The translations under genes and the position numbers were made by a program. Below are positions 1 to 5,746 of a stretch of 6,643 nucleotides of DNA, one piece after another. Each line of letters opens with the position of its first letter. Position 1 is the first letter of the stretch. The DNA lies in NCBI GenBank assembly GCA_013361075.1, contig JABWAJ010000320.1, positions 1-6,643 on the forward strand, given 5' to 3'. Origin of the DNA: Saprospiraceae bacterium (lineage in GTDB: Bacteria > Bacteroidota > Bacteroidia > Chitinophagales > Saprospiraceae). Below the pieces are notes generated by a model. That model did not search any database, was not told the DNA's origin, and worked only from the letters and a program-made list of their open reading frames with translations.

Positions 1-12
1 GAAAGGGCTGAT

Positions 13-93
13 TCACCCTTCTGTTAAGAAATGATACCCTACACCTTTAATGGTATTGATTTGAACCCCCGGATCGTCGCGGAGGTAGTCGCG
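13..93 (-). repeat. Orphan copy of the response regulator 3' end (copy 1 of an 81-bp direct repeat)
   Basis: These 81 bases match 964-1044 at 80 of 81 positions. The only difference is position 40 (t) against 991 (c), a silent GTA/GTG change in a Val codon. The match starts exactly at the TGA stop of the regulator gene and runs back 27 codons, ending in the winged-helix recognition helix (RDYL, then the DDPG turn and GVGYHFL wing). Upstream on the minus strand the reading frame meets a TAA after four unrelated codons, so this is an untranslated fragment and not a second regulator gene. It lies just downstream of the HEPN gene. With the intact copy it brackets the HEPN/MNT cassette. I infer a remnant of insertion or recombination at the gene's 3' end. 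Confidence 0.9.
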
Positions 94-158
94 GACTTTT
101 GCAAATTATGTATTTGATTTACAATGATTTAGGGGTAAAAACATGGAGAGAGGTTAGA

Positions 159-563
159 TCATTGAGTTGACTGATTTTTGTTGATCAGATTTTCAATATC
201 CTCAATAAGGGACTTTATCTTTGGCAACAGTGGTAGTAATTCGGACTCTTCGGAATCGGTAAAATCTTCATAATCTGCATCTTGGCGCATTCCAAATAGC
301 TTGTTAAACAGAATTCCTTCAGACGGGTCTATTTTTCCTGATTTAATAAGCTCTTGATTGAAGGCAGATTTCAAGCCAGAATGAGTGGCTGCTTCTTGTC
401 CTTTTTGGGCAAGGTAAGCTGAAACAATATAAAAACAGGCATAATACATTCTGTTTGCAGCAGAATTCCATCGTTTCCTTTCAACCAAAATTTCTGCATC
501 TTCAAATACTTCTTTTGCTCTTGCAATTCGGTATTTGACTAATTCTTGTTTAGAAAAGCTCAT
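159..563 (-). CDS. HEPN domain protein, probable toxin partner of the MNT nucleotidyltransferase
   Basis: The 134-residue all-helical protein has the hallmarks of the COG1895/PF05168 HEPN family: NRMYYACFYIVSAYLAQKG at residues 37-55, HSGLKSAF at 61-68, and R93-QDAD-Y98 in the position of the usual RX4-6H ribonuclease motif. His is replaced by Tyr, a common variant in this subfamily (RxxADY). HEPN proteins are typically RNases or RNA-binding proteins. When paired with MNT proteins they act as the toxin, and the known antitoxin mechanism is AMP transfer onto a Tyr near this motif. Here the ATG overlaps the MNT stop (ATGA at 560-563), which implies translational coupling. The C-terminal third is acidic and helical. 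Base composition is AT-rich (20 of 60 G+C at 181-240, against 32 of 60 at 1021-1080 in the regulator gene), which suggests acquisition. Toxin activity is inferred and is uncertain because the His is missing. Confidence 0.9.
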   Translation of the reverse strand: MSFSKQELVKYRIARAKEVFEDAEILVERKRWNSAANRMYYACFYIVSAYLAQKGQEAATHSGLKSAFNQELIKSGKIDPSEGILFNKLFGMRQDADYEDFTDSEESELLPLLPKIKSLIEDIENLINKNQSTQ

Positions 564-859
564 GCTCTAATTCCTTCTTTTTCAATAATCTGAAAAATAG
601 GCATAACGGCCCGACCTTCCCAATCTGTTTTGTTATGAACCAAACTACTGATTACTGCATTGTGTTCTAACTCCAATTTGTAAAGATTTTCCCGGATTAA
701 ATCTTTCAACTGAGGATTTAAGGGCTTTTCCAATAAAATAAGAAAATCCCAATCGGAGTCTTGCCGAAAGTCTCCTCGGGCCCTTGATCCGAACAAAATC
801 ACTTCCGCTTGCTTATCTATTTTTAGGACCTCATCCTTAACTAAACTTAGTATTTCCAT
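560..859 (-). CDS. MNT-type minimal nucleotidyltransferase, probable antitoxin
   Basis: This 99-residue protein is a minimal nucleotidyltransferase of the polymerase-beta superfamily. The signature GSRARG (24-29) followed by SDWD (35-38) gives a perfect GS-X10-DxD arrangement, with D36 and D38 as metal-binding carboxylates. The strand that would carry a third carboxylate (around AVISSLV, 68-74) shows no obvious Asp or Glu, so catalytic competence is not certain. In HEPN/MNT pairs the MNT protein neutralises the HEPN toxin, in the studied cases by AMPylating it. The gene comes first in the pair, shares four bases with the HEPN gene, and starts 104 bases after the regulator stop. No Shine-Dalgarno sequence is visible upstream of the ATG, only AT-rich sequence. 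No terminator is visible between the regulator gene and this one, so read-through from the two-component operon is possible. Confidence 0.9.
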   Translation of the reverse strand: MEILSLVKDEVLKIDKQAEVILFGSRARGDFRQDSDWDFLILLEKPLNPQLKDLIRENLYKLELEHNAVISSLVHNKTDWEGRAVMPIFQIIEKEGIRA

Positions 860-893
860 AATATCATTAGTTGTTTACAGTATGATGATAATG

Positions 894-918
894 GCATAGC
901 TTTATGCGAAGTTCGCAT
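894..918. promoter_or_regulatory. Overlapping inverted repeats upstream of the MNT/HEPN operon
   Basis: Positions 904-918 read ATGCGAA-G-TTCGCAT, a perfect odd-centred palindrome with 7-base arms. An overlapping second inverted repeat, GCATA (894-898) with TATGC (903-907), shares the middle arm, so the two foldings would exclude each other. The cluster lies 35-59 bases upstream of the MNT start, where an autoregulatory operator would be expected. No T-tract follows on the minus strand, so it does not look like a terminator for the regulator gene. The operator role is an inference. Confidence 0.4.
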
Positions 919-963
919 TTTTTAGAGACTTTTTTACCGTCTTTTGCCCGTAATGTGAAAATC

Positions 964-1044
964 TCACCCTTCTGTTAAGAAATGATACCCCACACCTTTA
1001 ATGGTATTGATTTGAACCCCCGGATCGTCGCGGAGGTAGTCGCG
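964..1044 (-). repeat. Intact-gene copy of the 81-bp direct repeat (copy 2)
   Basis: This is the genuine 3' end of the response regulator gene, repeated at 13-93 with one silent change. The two copies are offset by exactly 951 bases and lie in the same orientation. The sequence downstream of the stop differs completely between the copies (952-963 against 1-12), so the homology stops sharply at the stop codon. Confidence 0.92.
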
Positions 1045-1662
1045 TAGTTTGGTGATGTACACATCTAAGTTGCGGGAGTTGAAAAAACTGTCGTCGCCCC
1101 AAACGCGCATCAGAATATCCTTTCGGGCGACCGTAAAATTGCGGTTTTCACACAAAATAGTCAGTAATTCAGTTTCGCGGTGAGATAGTTTTCGCGTCTG
1201 ATCACGGCGGCGGAGCTCGTACCGCTGAGGTAAAAATTCAAACTGGCCAATGGTGAAAGACGCAGCGGGTGAAGTTTGAGCCTGTGCTTTGGACCGGGTC
1301 AGTTGAAGCAGATTCTGAACACGCACAATCAGTTCTTCGAGGCTGAACGGCTTGCGGATATAGTCATTTCCGCCTACCTGAAAGCCTTTCAGGGCATCTT
1401 CGGTTTGGGTTTTGGCGGTCAGGAAAATGATGGGCTGAGCGGGATCAAGTTTGCGAATCTCTTCTGCAATGGTATAACCGTCTACATTGGGCAGCATGAC
1501 GTCGAGCACAGAAATATCGGGTTGGAACTGCCCAAAAGCGGCTACAGCCAATTTGCCGTCGGCCACCATATTGACTTCGTAATTCCGGCTTTCCAGACTT
1601 TCTTTCACAATTTTGCCTAAAAAGACCTCATCTTCAACGTATAAAATTTTAGTCTTTTGCAT
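964..1662 (-). CDS. OmpR/PhoB-family response regulator
   Basis: This cytoplasmic transcription factor of 232 residues has a receiver domain at about 5-120 and a winged-helix DNA-binding domain at about 136-230. The receiver holds the acidic pair E10/D11, phospho-acceptor D54 (in SVLDVMLP), T82 (LTAK) and K104 (RKPF), so all conserved residues are present. The output domain has the family pattern LSHRETELLTIL (159-170), recognition helix NSRNLDVYITKLRDYL (195-210) and wing GVGYHFL. The length is usual for the family. It begins inside the end of the upstream kinase gene (14-base overlap), so the two are co-transcribed and the kinase is its cognate phosphodonor. A likely target and autoregulatory site is the TTAACCTTA direct repeat at 3261-3279. 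The 3' end is duplicated at 13-93, beyond the HEPN/MNT cassette. It resembles RprY-like regulators of Bacteroidota, but I do not assign a symbol. Confidence 0.96.
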   Translation of the reverse strand: MQKTKILYVEDEVFLGKIVKESLESRNYEVNMVADGKLAVAAFGQFQPDISVLDVMLPNVDGYTIAEEIRKLDPAQPIIFLTAKTQTEDALKGFQVGGNDYIRKPFSLEELIVRVQNLLQLTRSKAQAQTSPAASFTIGQFEFLPQRYELRRRDQTRKLSHRETELLTILCENRNFTVARKDILMRVWGDDSFFNSRNLDVYITKLRDYLRDDPGVQINTIKGVGYHFLTEG

Positions 1663-3169
1663 GCTTGCGCGGAATGTTGATGATGAAACTGCTTCCCTGG
1701 CCGGGCGTACTTTCTAAGCGAACGCGCCCTCCGTGTTTCAGCAAGACACTGGCTACATAACTTAATCCCAGCCCATAGCCTTTCACATTATGCTGGTTGC
1801 CGGTGGGCACACGGAAGAATTTTTCAAAGACCTTACCGGTGTATTCCGGTGGTATGCCTATTCCCCGATCACTTACGGTAAAGCAGAGGGCAGAGGCATC
1901 TGCTTTTAAATCTAAATGGATGTACGGAGTGTTTTCGCTGTATTTCAAGGCATTGTCGAGCAGGTTGTACACCACGTTGGTCAAATGAATGCGGTCGCCC
2001 AGCAAGTCGAAATGATCATTTTCGTATGTAAAAGTGGTGGTAGCACCGAATTTTTCAAACTGCAGCTTCATGGAACTGAGGACTTCCTGCACCAATTGCC
2101 GGAAATCGAAGTGCTCCATGTGAAGATCAGGCTCTTTTTGTTCAAAAATTGCCATTTTCAACACCTTGTCTACCAACATGGACAGGCGGTTGAGCTCCTG
2201 TTTGGAAATGTCTAAATATTCTGCGGTGCGTTCGGGTTCACGCAAGGCATCAAAATTGCGCAGCGATTCAATGGCCACGCCAACCGTTGCAATGGGCGTT
2301 TTCAATTCGTGCGCGACATTGCTGATAAAGTCATTTTTGAGGATAGCCAGCCGCTGTTGCTGACGCAGGCTCTGGTAAATAAACCCGAAAGCCAGACCGG
2401 TTGTCAGCAGTAAAAACAAAGAAAACATCCCTTGCGGAAATACTTTTCTGAACAAATAGTTCTCATAGTTGTCAATGGCACCATAATAAAAGGTACGCGG
2501 GGGCAATCCGGCAGGTAAAGGCTTGGTCAGGATGCGGTTTTCCGCTGTGTTTTGCTTTTGGGATTCAGACGGCAACGATGCGCACAGCACTTCTGCATCC
2601 AAAAGAATACCCGAAGCAGAAAGTGCCTGCTGAAAATGCATCTGCAAAGCAGCAATGGGGATGGTGTCGCAAACCCAGGTATTTTCTAAAACTGAACCAG
2701 GGAGCAGGCTGTCCCTTGAAGTGGAAAAAAAATATGCAGTATTGTGTTCCATAAAAGCAGTCCGCTGCAACGTGTCAGAATTGATCGTGATCCGCATTTT
2801 TCGTTGCGGAAGGGAGTCCACTTTCATCATTAGTTTTTTTTCAGGGACTTCCAGATTAAAGTGGTGGTCTTCGCGCGACATGTTCAATTGCAGTACGTTT
2901 TGCAGGGTCAGGATCACCGCAGTGTCTACGCTCCGGCCCGTAATGTCCAATGGTGCCAGAATGGTGGTGCTGATCAGCGAATCCTGTGTCTTCCGGATGG
3001 TTTGTTGGAAAATATTTTCTGCATCTTTTTGCAGCAAGCCTTTCCGCTCGTCATACACCTTGCGCAACCACAACCCCTGAAATACGAAGAGCATGGCCAT
3101 GCTGGTTGCCATGAGCAGCAGCGCGGTCTGGTGGCGCGAAAGTTTCAATATGTTGCGGATGGTGGTCAT
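1649..3169 (-). CDS. Membrane sensor histidine kinase (two-component system)
   Basis: This 506-residue kinase has one transmembrane helix at about 16-35 and a second at about 247-266. They enclose a roughly 210-residue periplasmic sensor region that I do not recognise. The cytoplasmic part has a HisKA dimerisation domain with the phosphorylated H287 (NVAHELKTP), then an HATPase domain with N-box N402/N406 (YNLLDNALKYS), G1 box DRGIGIP (434-440), F box FEKFFRV (448-454) and G2 box GYGLGL (464-469). All catalytic motifs are intact. There is no HAMP or PAS domain between the second membrane helix and HisKA. The start is fixed by an in-frame TAA two codons upstream, and a G-rich stretch (AGGGGGT) lies just before it. 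It is the first gene of the operon with the response regulator. A TAnnTTTG-type promoter lies at 3224-3231. Its signal is unknown; the periplasmic region suggests envelope sensing. Confidence 0.96.
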   Translation of the reverse strand: MTTIRNILKLSRHQTALLLMATSMAMLFVFQGLWLRKVYDERKGLLQKDAENIFQQTIRKTQDSLISTTILAPLDITGRSVDTAVILTLQNVLQLNMSREDHHFNLEVPEKKLMMKVDSLPQRKMRITINSDTLQRTAFMEHNTAYFFSTSRDSLLPGSVLENTWVCDTIPIAALQMHFQQALSASGILLDAEVLCASLPSESQKQNTAENRILTKPLPAGLPPRTFYYGAIDNYENYLFRKVFPQGMFSLFLLLTTGLAFGFIYQSLRQQQRLAILKNDFISNVAHELKTPIATVGVAIESLRNFDALREPERTAEYLDISKQELNRLSMLVDKVLKMAIFEQKEPDLHMEHFDFRQLVQEVLSSMKLQFEKFGATTTFTYENDHFDLLGDRIHLTNVVYNLLDNALKYSENTPYIHLDLKADASALCFTVSDRGIGIPPEYTGKVFEKFFRVPTGNQHNVKGYGLGLSYVASVLLKHGGRVRLESTPGQGSSFIINIPRKHAKD

Positions 3170-3223
3170 GTGTTACCCCCTAATGCTAAAGGGGAATTCA
3201 GGCTTATTCATTGATCATCGTTA

Positions 3224-3231
3224 CAAAGATA
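3224..3231 (-). promoter_or_regulatory. Bacteroidota-type -7 box for the kinase/regulator operon
   Basis: Read on the minus strand this is TATCTTTG, a full match to the Bacteroidota -7 consensus TAnnTTTG. It lies about 55 bases upstream of the kinase ATG. No clear TTG -33 element is found at the expected distance, which would fit a promoter needing an activator. The start of transcription would fall near 3217. Confidence 0.5.
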
Positions 3232-3260
3232 CGCTTACCCGCTTCCCATTGTTCTGTCCA

Positions 3261-3280
3261 TTAACCTTAATTAACCTTAT
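3261..3280. promoter_or_regulatory. Tandem direct repeat, candidate response-regulator binding site
   Basis: TTAACCTTA occurs at 3261-3269 and again at 3271-3279. The 10-base spacing is about one helical turn and is the usual arrangement for OmpR/PhoB-family dimers. A weaker third TTAAC lies at 3292-3296, 21 bases (two turns) further on. The repeat centre (3270) is equidistant from the start points predicted from the two divergent TAnnTTTG boxes, so it spans roughly -44 to -62 for both genes. Binding by the regulator encoded at 964-1662 is an inference. Confidence 0.5.
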
Positions 3281-3308
3281 ATCAAGGATGATTAACGCAG
3301 GGTGGGGA

Positions 3309-3316
3309 TAGCTTTG
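3309..3316 (+). promoter_or_regulatory. Bacteroidota-type -7 box for the GLPGLI gene
   Basis: TAGCTTTG matches TAnnTTTG fully and lies 20 bases before the ATG at 3336, giving a predicted leader of about a dozen bases. No TTG -33 element is visible. The upstream TTAACCTTA repeat could supply activation instead. The leader contains a run of ten A (3322-3331). Confidence 0.5.
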
Positions 3317-3335
3317 CCTTCAAAAAAAAAACGTT

Positions 3336-4067
3336 ATGAAAATCCTGTTCACCATGTTGTTTTGTTTGCTGACCGCTCTGACGTGGGCGCAGCAAAATCA
3401 GGGCACGCTTGTGTATGAGTTCAAAGCGAACCTGCACCGCCAGTTGCCTCCCGACAATCAGGATATGAAAGCGATGATTCCGGAGTTCCGGACTTCGCGG
3501 TTCCAACTCCTGTTTACTCCGCAAGCTTCGCTCTACAAAGCTATTGAAGAGGAAGAAGATGAAGAAGACATGCACCAGGGTGGGGGCATGCGCATCCGCA
3601 TCAGTGCAGGAAGTGACGAAATTTACCGCGACCTGGCCAACCGTCGCCGCATTGAAAAGCGGGAGTTCATGGGGGAGGAATACCTCATTGACGACACGCT
3701 GAAAACGGCCCCCTGGAAGCTAAATGCCACAGAGCGAAAAACAGTGATGGGTTTCGATTGCATGAAAGCTGTGTGGTCGGACACGACCAACAAAAGGGAG
3801 ATTGTAGCCTGGTTTGCACCGACCATTCCTGTACCTTCCGGTCCTGATATCTACACCTCCCTTCCGGGAATGGTGCTGGAGGTAGACATCAACAATGGAG
3901 AAACGGTCATTCGCGCACAAACGGCAGAGTGGAAAACCCCCGCTGAAAAAGCTATGAAAGCACCCAAAGGAGGCAAAATCGTGACCGCAGAAGCCTACCG
4001 GGCTATTGTGGACGAGCAACTCAAAAAGATGGGGGGCCGCGGAGGGATTCGGATTATGAGAAACTAA
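3336..4067 (+). CDS. GLPGLI-family exported protein
   Basis: This 243-residue protein starts with a clear signal peptide (hydrophobic core 3-16, likely cleavage after A18 in TWA-QQ). The body matches the Bacteroidota GLPGLI family (TIGR01200): the VMGFDCMKA motif around C142, then AWFAPTIPVPSGP (158-170) and SLPGMVLEV (175-183), where the name-giving GLPGLI is written SLPGMV. The family is exported, and its function is not established. Two distinctive insertions are an acidic run (EEEEDEED, 71-78) followed by MHQGGGM, and a Gly/Arg/Met tail (KKMGGRGGIRIMRN). These could bind metal or interact with surface components, but that is a guess. The gene is divergent from the kinase/regulator operon across a 166-base region with paired promoter boxes and a candidate regulator site, so it is the likeliest target of that system, or an accessory to its sensing. 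The ATG follows an A-tract rather than a Shine-Dalgarno sequence. Confidence 0.9.
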   Translation: MKILFTMLFCLLTALTWAQQNQGTLVYEFKANLHRQLPPDNQDMKAMIPEFRTSRFQLLFTPQASLYKAIEEEEDEEDMHQGGGMRIRISAGSDEIYRDLANRRRIEKREFMGEEYLIDDTLKTAPWKLNATERKTVMGFDCMKAVWSDTTNKREIVAWFAPTIPVPSGPDIYTSLPGMVLEVDINNGETVIRAQTAEWKTPAEKAMKAPKGGKIVTAEAYRAIVDEQLKKMGGRGGIRIMRN

Positions 4068-4076
4068 TTAGGGAAA

Positions 4077-4160
4077 GGGGCAAGGGGCAAGAGGCAAGGG
4101 GCAAGAGGCAAAAAACAGGGCCCATTTCACAAAATCATTGTGCTTTGCCCCTTGCCCCTC
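4077..4160. repeat. GGGGCAA/GAGGCAA heptamer array with inverted distal arm
   Basis: Five tandem heptamers occupy 4077-4111 in the order GGGGCAA, GGGGCAA, GAGGCAA, GGGGCAA, GAGGCAA. The complement recurs inverted at 4144-4158, pairing with 4098-4112 at 14 of 15 positions. Inside the loop are a smaller inverted repeat, CACAA (4128-4132) with TTGTG (4138-4142), and GGGCCC at 4118-4123. A 14-base piece of the array (4102-4115, CAAGAGGCAAAAAA) is repeated directly at 4199-4212, beyond the terminator. The G-runs at 4071-4073, 4077-4080, 4084-4087 and 4098-4101 could form a G-quadruplex on the plus strand. It lies just downstream of the GLPGLI stop and contains no gene. It is probably a dispersed intergenic repeat. 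Confidence 0.75.
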
Positions 4161-4198
4161 AAAAAAATAAGCACCAAAGTAACCTTTAGCGCTTATTT
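4161..4198 (-). terminator. Rho-independent terminator for the lytic transglycosylase gene
   Basis: On the minus strand an 8-base stem (AAATAAGC, 4198-4191, with GCTTATTT, 4172-4165) encloses a second short stem (AAAG with CTTT). It is followed directly by more T residues (4164-4161), so the stem runs into a T-tract. It lies 36 bases past the transglycosylase stop at 4234. On the plus strand the stem ends in TTATTTC without a proper T-tract, so it may end GLPGLI transcripts only weakly. Confidence 0.7.
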
Positions 4199-4233
4199 CA
4201 AGAGGCAAAAAAGTTGGTTTGTAGTTTGTTTCT

Positions 4234-5688
4234 CTATTTTTTGGGAACTAGTTTTTTGATGCGGATGCGTTGACCCGGTTTGCAAATCACATCATCGTTC
4301 AACTCATTGATTTGCATCAGATCCGGTGTCGTTACTCCCGGCAATTTTCGGGCAATATCCGAAAGGCGCTCTTTGCGGCTTACTGTATAAAACGCATATT
4401 CTTCCCGTGAAGCGACTTTTTGAGCTTTGAACGAAGGGACAGCAGTTATTTCGGAAGGAACAACGATCGGAATAACGATCACAGGTTCCATCTTTTCCAT
4501 TTTAATCACAGGTTTGGGGGGCGCCGGCCGGCGGAATACCACCAGCTTCTGACCGGCAGCAAGGTCACTTGTTTTGAGGTTATTCCACATTTTCAACTGC
4601 CGGACACTGCAATTGAATTCTTTGGAAAGGCCTTCCAGGGTTTCTCCGGCCTCTACCAAATGTGTTGTTTGTAACATTTCGCGATTCAGGCTGCCGGAAG
4701 ATTGGAGCACAAAAATCGGGAGCACCGAAGTTTTGAGCGTTCCTTCGCCACTATCCGGCCGGTGTGCATCCACATAAGCACTGAAAGCAGCCATTACGCG
4801 GCGCGGCAGAATGATGTAATTGCCGGCTTCGTTTGCGGGGATGATCCCTTTGCGGTAAGCAGGATTGAGCAACTTCAGGACATCGAGGGTGATCCCGGTC
4901 TGCTGCACAATCTCCTCAAACGTATATTGGTCATAGACAAGGGCAGTTTCTGTCACCTGCAAATCCACGTCCGGATAGTTCGGAACGATCTCGTGCTCTT
5001 CAAAGAACTCGGCCATATAGGCAGCGGCGATGTATGCAGGCACATAATTGCGGGTTTCGGAAGGCAGGTAGCGCTGCATTTTCCAAAAGTCACTGTTGCG
5101 GGCGCGTTTTACGGCGCGGGTTACGGTGCCGGAGCCGCTGTTGTAGGCGGCTAAAGCCAGCGCCCAGTTTCCGAAGCGTTGGTGCTGTAAGGCCAGGTAT
5201 TGGACCGCGGCTTCAGTAGATTTGTGCGGATCGCAGCGTTCATCTACCTGTGCGTTGATTTTCAAACCAACTTCACGGGCGGTTGCCGGCATGAACTGCC
5301 AAAGTCCACCCGCGCCACGACGGGATACTGCATGAGGGTTGAGCGAAGACTCGATAATAGGCAAATACTTCAACCCCTCAGGGAGGTCGTATTTTTTGAT
5401 GTAGTCTTCAAAAATCGGAAAATAAAGGACGGTTCTGCCGAGAATGCGTTCGGCACCTTTTTTGTAGCGAACAATGTATTTGTGGATGTTCGCAGCCACG
5501 GCAGCATTGTACTTGCTTTCAACAAGTTTATGCTCGATACTTTTGAGTCTTTCTTTCACAAGATCTGCGCTGAGATCCGGATGAGTTGCTTTGGGAGTGT
5601 CTTTTGGCGGGGTAGCGGCGTTGGAGATAAATAGGAAAAAAAGGCAAAAAAAAGTTGTAAAACAACTTCGAGAAGGTACAGTTTCCAT
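4234..5688 (-). CDS. Secreted MltD-like lytic transglycosylase with LysM repeats
   Basis: This protein cleaves peptidoglycan glycan strands in the envelope. From the chosen start (484 residues) there is a signal peptide (R7, hydrophobic CFTTFFCLFFLFI, cleavage near A24/A25). A GH23/SLT catalytic domain follows at about 95-230, with E113 as catalytic acid (IIESSLNP), GLWQFMPATA (128-137) and AYNSG (181-185). A degenerate LysM-like stretch lies at about 252-298. Clear LysM repeats lie at about 343-386 (HLVEAGETLEGLS onwards) and 432-477 (FYTVSRKERLSDIA onwards). A Pro/Val-rich linker separates the last two. The frame is open to an ATG at 5770-5772, which would add 28 residues. I prefer 5688 because it puts a charged n-region before the hydrophobic core and lies just behind a promoter-like sequence. 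The gene ends at a clear terminator and is divergent from the BatD-domain gene. Confidence 0.93.
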   Translation of the reverse strand: METVPSRSCFTTFFCLFFLFISNAATPPKDTPKATHPDLSADLVKERLKSIEHKLVESKYNAAVAANIHKYIVRYKKGAERILGRTVLYFPIFEDYIKKYDLPEGLKYLPIIESSLNPHAVSRRGAGGLWQFMPATAREVGLKINAQVDERCDPHKSTEAAVQYLALQHQRFGNWALALAAYNSGSGTVTRAVKRARNSDFWKMQRYLPSETRNYVPAYIAAAYMAEFFEEHEIVPNYPDVDLQVTETALVYDQYTFEEIVQQTGITLDVLKLLNPAYRKGIIPANEAGNYIILPRRVMAAFSAYVDAHRPDSGEGTLKTSVLPIFVLQSSGSLNREMLQTTHLVEAGETLEGLSKEFNCSVRQLKMWNNLKTSDLAAGQKLVVFRRPAPPKPVIKMEKMEPVIVIPIVVPSEITAVPSFKAQKVASREEYAFYTVSRKERLSDIARKLPGVTTPDLMQINELNDDVICKPGQRIRIKKLVPKK

Positions 5689-5714
5689 AATTGTAAAAGG
5701 TTCGGTTAACGCCG

Positions 5715-5746
5715 CTAAATTAGAAACACTATTCGCCGAAAAACAA
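5715..5746 (-). promoter_or_regulatory. Possible promoter of the transglycosylase gene
   Basis: On the minus strand TTG (5746-5744) is followed after 21 bases by TAATTTAG (5722-5715), one mismatch from TAnnTTTG. The predicted start of transcription would lie a few bases downstream of 5715 and before the ATG at 5688, which favours that start over the one at 5772. The sequence is T-rich, so a chance match is possible. Confidence 0.3.

Noticed and set aside
13..93. A second, tandem response regulator gene entering or leaving the window on the left.
   Set aside because: Only 27 codons match. The frame hits TAA at once upstream and the HEPN gene follows, so it is a 3'-end fragment.
100..107. The 8-base match TGCAAAAG next to copy 1 and at the start of the regulator gene (1654-1661), suggesting copy 1 is an internally deleted whole regulator gene.
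   Set aside because: The match is too short to separate from chance, and the sequence upstream of it bears no relation to the kinase/regulator junction.
904..918. Rho-independent terminator after the response regulator.
   Set aside because: On the minus strand the palindrome is not followed by T residues. The T-run lies on the plus-strand side, where no gene ends.
1276..1620. Plus-strand open frame opposite the response regulator.
   Set aside because: It is a shadow of a gene with complete receiver and DNA-binding motifs. It has no recognisable domain or start context.
2655..3080. Plus-strand open frame of 141 codons opposite the kinase sensor region.
   Set aside because: It is antisense to an intact kinase, its Ser/Cys/Arg-rich composition is typical of a shadow frame, and it has no recognisable motif.
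4077..4111. A CRISPR-like array.
   Set aside because: The units are contiguous 7-base repeats with no spacers, and no cas genes are present.
4702..5634. Plus-strand open frames of 150 and 144 codons opposite the transglycosylase.
   Set aside because: They are antisense to a gene whose catalytic and LysM motifs are all present. No signal, domain or promoter supports them.
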